Origin: Hirschia sp964352025
Lineage (GTDB): Bacteria > Pseudomonadota > Alphaproteobacteria > Caulobacterales > Hyphomonadaceae
Reading direction: 5' to 3'
Length of the DNA: 64,000 nucleotides
Assembly: GCA_964352025.1 (NCBI GenBank)
Contig: CAYGPZ010000006.1
Span: 62,001-126,000 of the forward strand
In this document: positions 36,766 to 44,932 of the stretch, one piece after another
How positions within the stretch are numbered: position 1 is the stretch's first letter
Layout of the letters: the number at the start of each line of letters is the position of its first letter
Program-made: the position numbers and the translations under genes
Notes under the pieces: generated by a model
What the model was told of the DNA's origin: nothing
The model's input: the letters and a program-made list of their open reading frames with translations, nothing else
The model's database searches: none

Positions 36766-38204
36766 TCGTCGTCTCCTTTGGGGGTTGCAAAGAACACACG
36801 ATTTCTTTGAGCCTCACCAGTTTCGATATCTATAGCTTCAATGTTTAAACGTCGGCCTGATCTGCTCAGCTTATCATCCGGAACAGAAACCAATATTCGA
36901 AAACGGTCCACATGCTCTCCAGTCATAGTCACAACGGTTTCGTTTTTATCTTTGCCGATAATACGAGCCTCAAGGCCTTCAATACCGCCCAAAACCAAGT
37001 TTACATCCCGATCAATACTGTTCTTGTTTACCAGCTTAATTGTGTATCCATTTTGGATGCTTCCGTCGGATAATCTTACAAATGGAGGAGAACGGTCTTT
37101 AATGACATTTAGCTCAAAAGTTGATCTCGTGGATAATCCAAAGATCATAAGAGCACCTATGGCGCAGATTAAAGCGGCATATAAGACTACTCGAGGACGC
37201 ACCAGTTTATAAGAAACAGGTTTCCCTTCCGATCTAGCTATAACATTCTTGTCAGTGTCATAAGCGATTAGACCCATAGGGCGATCGACCCGTTTCATAA
37301 TGGTATCACAGGCGTCAATGCATAGAGCACAGTGTATGCACTCCAATTGTGACCCGTGACGGATATCTATCCCGACCGGACAAGCAACAACACAGGCATT
37401 GCAATCTATACAATCCCCACGCCCATCCCAGCTGGTGTTTTTCTTGTGCGGGCCTCTGGGTTCACCTCTATCCCAACGATAAGTGACGTTTAGTGCATCC
37501 TCATCGGTAAGAGCTGCCTGTATACGAGGCCATGGGCATAAATACGTACAAACTTGCTCCCGCATTGTTCCCGCAAGAGCATATGTGGTGAAGGTTAGAA
37601 TTCCAGCAAATACATATGCGCTAGGTTCGGCATGGCCGCTAAAAAAATTGGAAAGTAAAGTTGGTGCATCATGATAATAGAGAATTAGGGCACCGCCAGT
37701 GGCGAATGATATTATAAGCCACACTATGTGCTTACCAGTTTTCCTTATAATTTTATTCAAACTAAGTGCAGAACGATCTAGTTTAATGCGGGCATTGCGG
37801 TCTCCTTCAAACAACCGCTCCACAGCTATGAACAAGTCAGTCCAAACAGTTTGAGGGCAGGCATAGCCGCACCAAACACGCCCAAATAGAGATGTCACCA
37901 AAAAAAGCGCGAGAGATGCGAGTATAAGCAATCCCGTTATGTAATAAACTTCCTGTGGCCAAATCTCCAAAAAGAAGAAATAGAAACGACCACCAGCAAA
38001 ATCAGCTAACACTGCTTGGTCTGGAGCATTGGGCCCCCGATCCCAACGCAACCAAGGAAGAATATAATAGACAGCGAGTGAAAAGACGAGAAAAGCCCAT
38101 TTTACCGACCTGAATTTACCAAACACAAGTTTAGGGTAAATCGGCTCCCTCGCTTTGTACAAAGCGCTTTGTCCTGGAGGAGGAGGCGTTACATTTTCAT
38201 TCAT
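36762..38204 (-). CDS. ccoG: CcoG/FixG iron-sulfur membrane protein
   Basis: Polyferredoxin-like inner-membrane protein, shown in other bacteria to reduce Cu(II) for cbb3 assembly. The product has 480 residues. Several helices lie in the N-terminal half, with CGYACPQTVWTDLF and CTYLCPWPRIQ. Two cysteine clusters for [4Fe-4S] centres follow, CIDCNACVVACP and CIHCALCIDACD. One more helix precedes a C-terminal immunoglobulin-like periplasmic domain (about 370-480). It is 22 bases after ccoP and overlaps ccoH by four bases. Confidence 0.96.
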   Translation of the reverse strand: MNENVTPPPPGQSALYKAREPIYPKLVFGKFRSVKWAFLVFSLAVYYILPWLRWDRGPNAPDQAVLADFAGGRFYFFFLEIWPQEVYYITGLLILASLALFLVTSLFGRVWCGYACPQTVWTDLFIAVERLFEGDRNARIKLDRSALSLNKIIRKTGKHIVWLIISFATGGALILYYHDAPTLLSNFFSGHAEPSAYVFAGILTFTTYALAGTMREQVCTYLCPWPRIQAALTDEDALNVTYRWDRGEPRGPHKKNTSWDGRGDCIDCNACVVACPVGIDIRHGSQLECIHCALCIDACDTIMKRVDRPMGLIAYDTDKNVIARSEGKPVSYKLVRPRVVLYAALICAIGALMIFGLSTRSTFELNVIKDRSPPFVRLSDGSIQNGYTIKLVNKNSIDRDVNLVLGGIEGLEARIIGKDKNETVVTMTGEHVDRFRILVSVPDDKLSRSGRRLNIEAIDIETGEAQRNRVFFATPKGDDE

Positions 38205-38226
38205 AGCCGTTTCACTTTTTAGCTAG

Positions 38227-39111
38227 CTATTCACCACCACCAAGTGTGTGAACATAAACCGCTAGAGCTTTAATGGTGGCTTCATCAAGACGCTCACTCC
38301 AATGCGGCATTACACTATTACGCGCATTGTAGATTGTCTCGCGAATTGCAGATGGACTCCCGCCATATAACCACTCTGCGTCTGTGAGATCCGGGGCACC
38401 AAAAACGCGGTCTCCTTTACCATCAACACCGTGGCATGACGCACATTGAGTTTCATAATTTTCGTTGGAACGCATGGCCGCAGCGGTATTTGCCGGCTGA
38501 CCAGATAAAGCCAGAACCTTATGAACAAGATCATCTATTTCTTCTTCAGAAATGTAACCATCACGCCCAAAAGCTGGCATCTCGGAATAACGGGTATCAT
38601 CATGCGTTGAACGTATGCCATGAGCGATTGTTTCTTGAATCTCATCCAGAGATCCGCCCCACAACCAGATATCATCAGCCAAAATAGGATATCCAATAGC
38701 ACCTCGTCCGCCGGCACCGTGACAGGTCGCGCAATTATCCCCGAAGGAGCTTTCGCCCATCGCTAAAGCGAACTGCTGAAGCACTGGTGTCTTTTCAATC
38801 TGTTCCAATGAGGCATCAAGTAATGCTTGTGCATTTTCAACGCGAGCTGATTTTAGCTCGTTAACAGCCTCGGCAACCTGAGCGCGGTCGGACTGCTTCC
38901 ATACACCCTGAGTATTTCCCTGAGAACCTGGTAGAGCCGGCCAAGCAGGCATTAAAACCCACCAAACTATCGAAAACGCGATAGTTGCATACCAGACATA
39001 TAACCACCAACGCGGAAGCGGATTATTGAGTTCTTTAATGCCATCCCACTCATGGCCCGTAGTCTCGACACCAGAGTGGGCATCGATATCTTTATCTTGA
39101 TTATTGGTCAT
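38227..39111 (-). CDS. ccoP: cbb3 oxidase diheme cytochrome c subunit CcoP
   Basis: Electron-entry subunit of cbb3 oxidase. The ATG at 39111 has GGGAG 8 bases upstream and gives 294 residues; an ATG at 39129 lacks such a site. One membrane helix (about 37-56) precedes two periplasmic cytochrome c domains with heme motifs CATCH at 127-131 and CASCH at 223-227; likely Met ligands lie in MPAFG and MPHWS. Its start overlaps the ccoQ 3' end by 11 bases. Confidence 0.96.
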   Translation of the reverse strand: MTNNQDKDIDAHSGVETTGHEWDGIKELNNPLPRWWLYVWYATIAFSIVWWVLMPAWPALPGSQGNTQGVWKQSDRAQVAEAVNELKSARVENAQALLDASLEQIEKTPVLQQFALAMGESSFGDNCATCHGAGGRGAIGYPILADDIWLWGGSLDEIQETIAHGIRSTHDDTRYSEMPAFGRDGYISEEEIDDLVHKVLALSGQPANTAAAMRSNENYETQCASCHGVDGKGDRVFGAPDLTDAEWLYGGSPSAIRETIYNARNSVMPHWSERLDEATIKALAVYVHTLGGGE

Positions 39112-39274
39112 CGGAAATCTCCCGATCATCTAGTGGAACTTGAGCAGCTGTATCAAATATTTTCCGGTTTGATGGCCACAGCGCATAAGCGACCGCCGCT
39201 GCAAACATCAAAACAAAATAGAGAAGACCCCATGTCTGTGCGAAACTGGATAACGCATTATAAGTCATTTTCAT
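39101..39274 (-). CDS. ccoQ: cbb3 oxidase small subunit CcoQ
   Basis: A 57-residue protein with one membrane helix (about 14-33, TWGLLYFVLMFAAAVAYALW) and the CcoQ/FixQ pattern of an ALWP..R..FD segment after the helix, then an acidic tail. CcoQ stabilises the cbb3 complex. The ATG at 39274 shares one base with the ccoO stop (TAATG), with GGAGG five bases ahead of it inside ccoO. The 3' end overlaps ccoP by 11 bases. It is shorter than common size cut-offs and easily missed. Confidence 0.93.
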   Translation of the reverse strand: MKMTYNALSSFAQTWGLLYFVLMFAAAVAYALWPSNRKIFDTAAQVPLDDREISDDQ

Positions 39275-40032
39275 TACCTCCGATTACGCAGATCATCTGC
39301 TTCATATGTATCGAAATCGACGAGTGACCCGAGCATTTGCATGTAAGCGATGAGGGCATCCATTTCGGTGACATTTTCAGGATCTCCATCGAATGCCCGA
39401 ACAACAACTGAGCCTTCGCGTCCTGCTAGTCCCTCATATCGAGAAGCCATATCTTCCCAGTCTGAATCTGGATTGGTCTGCGCGATCAAATCAGCCTCGG
39501 CAAACTCAATCATATCGTCAGTGTATGGAACGCCTTCAAATTTGAGCACACGCAAATCATCACCGATGTTATCGAATTTAAGTGGTCGTCCGATCATGAA
39601 CGCGTATGGAGGCATCACGGACTCCGGCACGACAGAACGTGGGTCCTTCATGTGGTCCATGTGCCAAGTATCAGCATATTTCCCACCGAGCCGTGCCAGA
39701 TCAGGACCTGTACGTTTAGATCCCCATTGGTGAGGGTTATCGTACATGCTTTCCGCCGCCAATGAATAATGGCCGTAGCGCTCTACTTCATCTCGCAATG
39801 GTCGTATCATTTGAGAATGACAGACATAGCAACCTTCTCGAATATATAGGTTACGCCCAGCCAGCTCCAATGGCGTATACGGGCGCATACCTTCTACCTT
39901 TTCAATTGTGTTTTTCAGGTAAAAGAGGGGGGCAATCTCTATCAAGCCTCCAATAGCAACAACAACCAAAATTCCGACTGTTAGAGCTGAAGAGTGTTTT
40001 TCAAAGAATGAGTGTTTATCCATCCAAGCCAT
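39274..40032 (-). CDS. ccoO: cbb3 oxidase monoheme cytochrome c subunit CcoO
   Basis: Membrane-anchored cytochrome c passing electrons from CcoP to CcoN. The product has 252 residues, with one N-terminal helix (about 15-37) and the heme motif CYVCH at 68-72 (EGCYVCHSQMIRP), a strong family signature. TGPDLARLGGKY and the Met-ligand region SVMPPYAFM are also present. It follows ccoN by 11 bases. Confidence 0.97.
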   Translation of the reverse strand: MAWMDKHSFFEKHSSALTVGILVVVAIGGLIEIAPLFYLKNTIEKVEGMRPYTPLELAGRNLYIREGCYVCHSQMIRPLRDEVERYGHYSLAAESMYDNPHQWGSKRTGPDLARLGGKYADTWHMDHMKDPRSVVPESVMPPYAFMIGRPLKFDNIGDDLRVLKFEGVPYTDDMIEFAEADLIAQTNPDSDWEDMASRYEGLAGREGSVVVRAFDGDPENVTEMDALIAYMQMLGSLVDFDTYEADDLRNRR

Positions 40033-40043
40033 GAGTTCGCCTC

Positions 40044-41741
40044 CTAAGCTACAGGCTGCGCTGATGCGCTGGCTGATGTTGATTGTTGGGATTGCAAAGC
40101 GGAGCGCTCATCTTCAGACATTTCTGACATACGCGTATCGCCGCGAGCTGTTTTCCATAGGTTATAAGCCATCACGACGGCACCACCTAAGTAGAGTACG
40201 CCTCCCAATGACCGAATAATGTAGGCGATATGCTTTGCTTCTACAGTCTCGACGAAAGAGTATTCGAGGAAACCAAACTCATTGTAGGAACGCCACATCA
40301 AGCCTTCCATAATACCCGCAACCCACATAGAAGTGATGTACAGAACAATACCTAATGTTGCCGCCCAGAAGTGCCATTCAACCATAGCGTTGGAATACAA
40401 CCGATCGCGTTTCCAGAGGTATTGGGTCATACAATAAAGTGCACCGAAGGAAATAAACCCGACCCATCCGAGCGCACCAGAATGCACGTGACCGATACCC
40501 CATTCGGTATAATGTGATAGCGAGTTAACTGCCCGAACTGACATGAGGGGGCCTTCAAATGTCGACATTCCGTAAAAGGCGAGTGACAACACCATCATGC
40601 GCACGACGGGATCGGTTCTAAGTTTGTCCCATGCACCGGAGAGCGTCATCAAACCATTGATCATTCCGCCCCATGAAGGCATCCAAAGCATGATAGAGAA
40701 TGTCATGCCCAGTGTTTGCGCCCATTGTGGTAACGCGGTGTAGTGCAGGTGGTGGGGGCCAGCCCATATGTAGATGAATATCAGGGACCAGAAGTGCACA
40801 ATTGAAAGTCTGTAAGAATAAACCGGTCGATTAACCCGCTTCGGAATGAAGTAATACATAATCGCCAGAAAACCGGTCGTCAGGAAAAAACCAACTGCGT
40901 TATGACCATACCACCACTGTGTCAGCGCATCCTGCACTCCAGCCATAACAATATAGCTTTTTGAACCAAACAAGCTCACTGGAATGGTCAAATTGTTCAC
41001 GATGTGAAGCATCGCAATTGTTACGATGAAAGATAGATAGAACCAGTTTGCGACATAGATGTGTGGCTCTTTGCGTTTCCAAATTGTCCCCAAGAAGACT
41101 AGAAGGTATGCAACCCACACAATCGTTAGCCAAAGGTCGGCATACCATTCTGGTTCTGCATATTCTTTAGATTGGGTAATACCTAGCAGATATCCTGTCG
41201 CAGCAATGACTATGAATAGCTGGTATCCCCAAAAAACAAACCATGGCCATGCACCACCCGCTAATCGCGTCCGACATGTTCGTTGAACGACGTAAAAGGA
41301 ACTTGATAGAAGTACGTTACCGCCGAAAGCAAATATAACCGCAGACGTATGTAGCGGTCTTAGACGCCCAAAATTGAGAAAACCAAACTCTTCAAAATAA
41401 AAGAGAGTCGGCCAAGTTAGCTGCAAAGCGATTATGACGCCGACCAGCAAACCCGCAATTCCCCAAAACATGGATGCAGCGACACCAGCTTTAACGATTC
41501 CATCTTCATAGCGTGTTGGATCAAAAGCGACTTCGTCATTACGTCCAGCATACCAGAAAACGAGCGCTATCGTTCCAAGAATAAATCCAAACGCTAACAT
41601 TCCGGCATGAATAGCCATCCCCGAATCGATCGCTCTTGACGCTATGAATAATGAAACGAAAGCGAGTAGTACGGTAAAAAGGCCCACGGTCACTACACTT
41701 AAATCGGGCCCATTTGCCCCTCGTAATTGCATGCTCGTCAC
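40044..41741 (-). CDS. ccoN: cbb3 oxidase catalytic subunit CcoN
   Basis: Heme-copper oxidase subunit I of the cbb3 type, the high-affinity terminal oxidase used at low oxygen. From a GTG at 41741, preceded by AAAGGGG at 7 bases, it has 565 residues; an upstream GTG at 41789 (581 residues) has no good ribosome site. About twelve membrane helices. Signatures are WPTLFYFEEF, the HTSAVIFAFGGN low-spin heme His region and WWYGHNAVGFFLTTGFL, which holds the copper-ligand His. YIWAGPHHLHYTALPQW and VGFISFGALY follow. It is the first gene of ccoNOQPGHIS. Confidence 0.97.
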   Translation of the reverse strand: MTSMQLRGANGPDLSVVTVGLFTVLLAFVSLFIASRAIDSGMAIHAGMLAFGFILGTIALVFWYAGRNDEVAFDPTRYEDGIVKAGVAASMFWGIAGLLVGVIIALQLTWPTLFYFEEFGFLNFGRLRPLHTSAVIFAFGGNVLLSSSFYVVQRTCRTRLAGGAWPWFVFWGYQLFIVIAATGYLLGITQSKEYAEPEWYADLWLTIVWVAYLLVFLGTIWKRKEPHIYVANWFYLSFIVTIAMLHIVNNLTIPVSLFGSKSYIVMAGVQDALTQWWYGHNAVGFFLTTGFLAIMYYFIPKRVNRPVYSYRLSIVHFWSLIFIYIWAGPHHLHYTALPQWAQTLGMTFSIMLWMPSWGGMINGLMTLSGAWDKLRTDPVVRMMVLSLAFYGMSTFEGPLMSVRAVNSLSHYTEWGIGHVHSGALGWVGFISFGALYCMTQYLWKRDRLYSNAMVEWHFWAATLGIVLYITSMWVAGIMEGLMWRSYNEFGFLEYSFVETVEAKHIAYIIRSLGGVLYLGGAVVMAYNLWKTARGDTRMSEMSEDERSALQSQQSTSASASAQPVA

Positions 41742-41798
41742 TGGATTGCCCCTTTGCATTGAATGAGCGCGTACACGGATAAATTCCACATCTTTTCC

Positions 41799-41814
41799 AT
41801 GGTCTTATAACCAT
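41799..41814. promoter_or_regulatory. Palindrome A, ccoN side
   Basis: ATGGTCTTATAACCAT; read toward ccoN it is ATGGTTATAAGACCAT, with perfect ATGGT/ACCAT arms. It matches palindrome B at 41898-41913 in 13 of 16 positions in the same orientation relative to its gene, and it overlaps a possible -10 box (TATAAG). The binding protein is unknown. Confidence 0.5.
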
Positions 41815-41834
41815 AAAAATATTCCGACTATTGG

Positions 41835-41848
41835 TTGAATGCGCTCAT
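41835..41848 (-). promoter_or_regulatory. Weak FNR/FixK-like site upstream of ccoN
   Basis: TTGAATGCGCTCAT keeps 7 of 10 defined bases of the FNR/FixK consensus TTGAT-N4-ATCAA. Its centre is about 42-45 bases from the start expected for the TATAAG box at 41804-41809, the usual activator spacing. FNR/FixK control of ccoN is established in relatives; this site itself is a guess. Confidence 0.3.
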
Positions 41849-41897
41849 GGACAATAAAAAACAACGGATCATTTTGCCGCATAGCCATATTTTATTT

Positions 41898-41913
41898 CTG
41901 GTTATATAACCAT
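41898..41913. promoter_or_regulatory. Palindrome B, side of the small membrane protein gene
   Basis: CTGGTTATATAACCAT contains a perfect 14-bp palindrome (41899-41912). It ends 48 bases before the ATG of the rightward gene and includes a TATATA -10-like core. It is a near copy of palindrome A on the ccoN side. Confidence 0.5.
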
Positions 41914-41961
41914 ATTTAAAATCTGTGATTAATTCATCTCAGAGTTGACAAGGAAGTTGTG

Positions 41962-42243
41962 ATGACAAAATTACAGAATGGTATGCTGCTTCTTGGTACC
42001 TTTTTGATTGGATTTGGCTGGTTTATTCGAAGCTGCAACAAACCGGAGCACTCAAATATATTTGGGGCTTCTTGGTGTAATCCAGATCAGCATTTGAGTA
42101 CGCTAAGCATAACCCCAGCGACTATTCACTGCACTGGATGCTATATGCTTGGTATTGGAGTTATTTTTGTAGGGATTACAGCGCTACTCACTCTGATTGT
42201 TAGAACCAACAATCAAACAGAACTCAAATTCAAAAAGATATGA
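41962..42243 (+). CDS. Small two-helix membrane protein with four cysteines, unknown function
   Basis: I do not recognise this 93-residue protein. The ATG at 41962 has AAGGA 7 bases upstream; a GTG one codon earlier is also in frame. Two membrane helices (about 7-22 and 61-83) flank a loop with Cys25, Cys39, Cys57 and Cys60, the last two in HCTGC. The basic C-terminal tail and the charge balance predict both ends in the cytoplasm and the loop in the periplasm, where disulfides, a metal or heme could be held. It is divergent from ccoN across 220 bases with paired palindromes, suggesting co-regulation with cbb3 oxidase. No homologous family can be named from sequence alone. Confidence 0.65.
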   Translation: MTKLQNGMLLLGTFLIGFGWFIRSCNKPEHSNIFGASWCNPDQHLSTLSITPATIHCTGCYMLGIGVIFVGITALLTLIVRTNNQTELKFKKI

Positions 42244-42251
42244 ATGATGCG

Positions 42252-43850
42252 CTAAGCTTTTTTAAGATCTTTTGCCATCGCCTGAACCTTACCAAGGTCT
42301 AGCTTTCCAGATGCGAGAATAGGTATTTCTTCGACAAAAAATATGTTCTTGGGGAGGGATAATTCGCTGACACCATGGTTTTGGTACCAACGCAATAAAT
42401 CCGTTCTATCAGCTTGCTCAAAAGTCGTCAGCAATACGATTTGTTCACCCTTGCGTTTATCCGGCACTGATGCCGCAGCATGCTGATATTCAGGCCAAAG
42501 TGATTGAGCACAATTTTCTATCGCCGCTAGCGAAACCATTTCCCCAGCAATTTTAGCAAAACGTTTCAAACGCCCCCGAATAGTCAAAACACCGTCTTTA
42601 TCTTGACTGACAATATCTCCGGTGTCGTGCCAATCATCTTCAACAGGTTGAATTTCACCTGGACGATCAGCAAACAAATAGCCTCGCATAACATTGGGGC
42701 CTTTGGCTTTCATTCGTCCGGCACCAGAAATGCCTTCAACTTCCTCAAACTTGAGCTTCACACCAGGAAGGGGACGACCAACAGCTCCATGTCGGTTCAG
42801 TTCAGGTTGATTGACCGCCAAGACAGGCGCAGCCTCAGTTGCGCCATATCCCTCCAAAATATCGATTTCGAACTTCTTCTTAACCAGTTGGCGGGTCTCA
42901 TCTTTGACGCTTTCCGCTCCACAAACGGCGTATCTCAAACAAGCTAACTCATTATTCTGGGCTGACCGCGCGTATTGACTTAAGAATGTATCAGTCGCGA
43001 ATAGTATTGTAGATTTTGTCTCAGCGACTCGCTTAGGAATTTCTTTTATTTGAAGCGGAGAGGGATGTAATACGACTTTGATCCCGGCAAACAGTCCCAA
43101 AAGCATGCCACCAGTAAGTCCAAAGCAGTGAAATGTAGGAAGCGGATTGAAAATGACATCTTTCGAACTCAACATGCCTGACACATGCTGGAGTATTTGT
43201 TCTATATTCGCGACTAAATTTGCATGAGAGAGAACGACACCTTTGGGTGCGCCTTCTGTGCCTGACGTAAATAGAACGACACCTGTTTCATCCCAATGCT
43301 CGTGATAACGATAGGCCCAAGGAATGATCGGACCAAGTCCACCAGCAACTTTTTCTTTTAAGCCCAATTCTTTTCGTAAATCTTCAAGATATATAAATTG
43401 CGTTTCTTTTTTTAACTCGTCTACCAAATCTGAGAGACCAGCTTTTTCTATAAATTGGTGCGCAGTAATTATGATTTTGATTTTGGCTGTTTCACAAGCA
43501 GATATTAGATTTGCAGAACCAGCTGTAAAATTCAGCATTGCAGGTGTTCGCCCATAGGCATTCAATGCAAAAAAGCAAATGGCCGCACCGACACTGGTTG
43601 GTAAGAATACACCTACGTTTTCTTCTCTAAACGTATCCTTCTTAAAGGCTTGCCCCAACGCAAAACTCGCCTGCACCAGTTCGTTGTAACTTAATTCTCG
43701 ACCGTCAGCGTCTTCAATCGCTATCGTTTTACCGCCGACACGGTTCCTCGCTTCCAATAGAGCGCCAAAAACGTTTTTTTGCCCTTTGGTCTCATCAAAA
43801 TGAACTTCGTTTTGCTGCATTTTCAAGTTCCATTCAGATGGCGGCACCAT
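42252..43850 (-). CDS. AMP-binding acyl-CoA/acyl-ACP synthetase, Aas-like
   Basis: Adenylate-forming enzyme. The product has 532 residues from an ATG with AGGG about 8 bases upstream. It resembles the second (acyl-ACP synthetase) half of the Aas protein: ENVGVFLPTSVGAAICFFAL, YGRTPAMLNFTAGSANL, TAHQFIEKA. The ATP loop is LFTSGTEGAPKGVVLSH, and YGATEAAPV and WHDTGDIVSQD are present; the C-terminal region keeps the catalytic Lys in ASGKLDLGKV. The N-terminal PlsC acyltransferase domain of Aas is absent and no plsC lies nearby. Likely role: activating exogenous or recycled fatty acids for phospholipid repair; the exact acceptor (ACP or CoA) is unproven. It is divergent from lipA across 104 bases. 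Confidence 0.82.
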   Translation of the reverse strand: MVPPSEWNLKMQQNEVHFDETKGQKNVFGALLEARNRVGGKTIAIEDADGRELSYNELVQASFALGQAFKKDTFREENVGVFLPTSVGAAICFFALNAYGRTPAMLNFTAGSANLISACETAKIKIIITAHQFIEKAGLSDLVDELKKETQFIYLEDLRKELGLKEKVAGGLGPIIPWAYRYHEHWDETGVVLFTSGTEGAPKGVVLSHANLVANIEQILQHVSGMLSSKDVIFNPLPTFHCFGLTGGMLLGLFAGIKVVLHPSPLQIKEIPKRVAETKSTILFATDTFLSQYARSAQNNELACLRYAVCGAESVKDETRQLVKKKFEIDILEGYGATEAAPVLAVNQPELNRHGAVGRPLPGVKLKFEEVEGISGAGRMKAKGPNVMRGYLFADRPGEIQPVEDDWHDTGDIVSQDKDGVLTIRGRLKRFAKIAGEMVSLAAIENCAQSLWPEYQHAAASVPDKRKGEQIVLLTTFEQADRTDLLRWYQNHGVSELSLPKNIFFVEEIPILASGKLDLGKVQAMAKDLKKA

Positions 43851-43954
43851 TTTTGATGCCCTGACGCACCAATTTGAAAAAATAAATGCCTAAATTCAAG
43901 TCCAAATATATGTTTGGTCTTGAACCAAGTAGCAAACAATAGCATTTTCTTCAG

Positions 43955-44929
43955 ATGACAGAACTTTTCAACACACTGCAAAATCGCGGCGGTTCCAAAC
44001 CAGACATTCGCCATCCGGAAAAACAAAAGCGTCCGGATACGCCGGTTTTGAAGAAGCCCGATTGGATACGCGTAAAAGCACCAGTCGGTAGCGAATTTGC
44101 GGCTACTCAAAAAATCATGACAGAAGGTAACCTTACCACGGTCTGTGAGGAAGCGGGCTGCCCTAATATAGGTGAGTGTTGGACCAAAAAGCACGCCACC
44201 ATGATGATTATGGGTGATACTTGTACACGTGCGTGCGCTTTTTGTAATGTTCGTACAGGTAAACCTAATCCCTTGGATCCTGACGAGCCACGCCGTGTAG
44301 GGCACGCCGTCGCCCAAATGGGATTGGAACATGTTGTTATTACGTCAGTCGACAGGGATGACCTCGACGATGGGGGCGCAGAACATTTTGCGCAAACAAT
44401 CTATTCAATCCGCGAGCAAGCACCCAACGCAACTATTGAAATTCTGACACCTGACTTTCTGCGAAAAGGTGATGTCGCCAATATTGTTATTGATGCCAAG
44501 CCGGACGTTTTTAATCATAACTTGGAAACAGTTCCGCGTTTGTATTTATCAATTCGTCCCGGTTCTCGTTACTATCATTCTTTGAAGTTATTGGATCAAG
44601 TCAAGCAACGCGACCCAAATCAATTTACAAAATCAGGTATAATGGTGGGCCTAGGAGAGAGCAAAGAAGAGGTAATGCAGGTTATGGATGACATGCGTTC
44701 TGCTGGAATAGATTTTCTGACGATTGGCCAATACCTTCAACCTACACGTAAACATGCAGCTATTGATCGTTTTGTTACGCCTGAAGAGTTTGAGACTTAT
44801 GAAACGATTGCTCGCTCAAAAGGCTTTTTGATGGTTTCAGCTAGCCCACTGACGCGCTCATCCTATCATGCTGGTGAAGACTTTGCCCGCTTAAAAGAAG
44901 CACGCCAGAAGACGACTAAACAAAAATAA
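43955..44929 (+). CDS. lipA: Lipoyl synthase
   Basis: Radical-SAM enzyme that inserts two sulfurs into octanoyl groups, completing the lipoyl cofactor of PdhB, PdhC and other E2 proteins. The product has 324 residues. The auxiliary cluster cysteines are Cys64, Cys69 and Cys75 (CEEAGCPNIGEC); the SAM cluster is CxxxCxxC at 90, 94 and 97 (CTRACAFC). TSVDRDDLDDGGA and SGIMVGLGE are further family motifs. There is no clear Shine-Dalgarno. Usually next to lpd, here it is separated from it by the acs-cco block. Confidence 0.98.
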   Translation: MTELFNTLQNRGGSKPDIRHPEKQKRPDTPVLKKPDWIRVKAPVGSEFAATQKIMTEGNLTTVCEEAGCPNIGECWTKKHATMMIMGDTCTRACAFCNVRTGKPNPLDPDEPRRVGHAVAQMGLEHVVITSVDRDDLDDGGAEHFAQTIYSIREQAPNATIEILTPDFLRKGDVANIVIDAKPDVFNHNLETVPRLYLSIRPGSRYYHSLKLLDQVKQRDPNQFTKSGIMVGLGESKEEVMQVMDDMRSAGIDFLTIGQYLQPTRKHAAIDRFVTPEEFETYETIARSKGFLMVSASPLTRSSYHAGEDFARLKEARQKTTKQK

Positions 44930-44932
44930 ACG

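Noticed and set aside
41945..41950. TTGACA as a -35 box for the small membrane protein gene
   Set aside because: It lies directly on the ribosome binding site, 12 bases before the ATG, so a promoter there would begin inside the gene.
43823..44332. 169-codon frame on the minus strand across the lipA 5' region
   Set aside because: It covers the invariant cysteine motifs of lipA on the other strand and the divergent promoter gap; no protein-like features.
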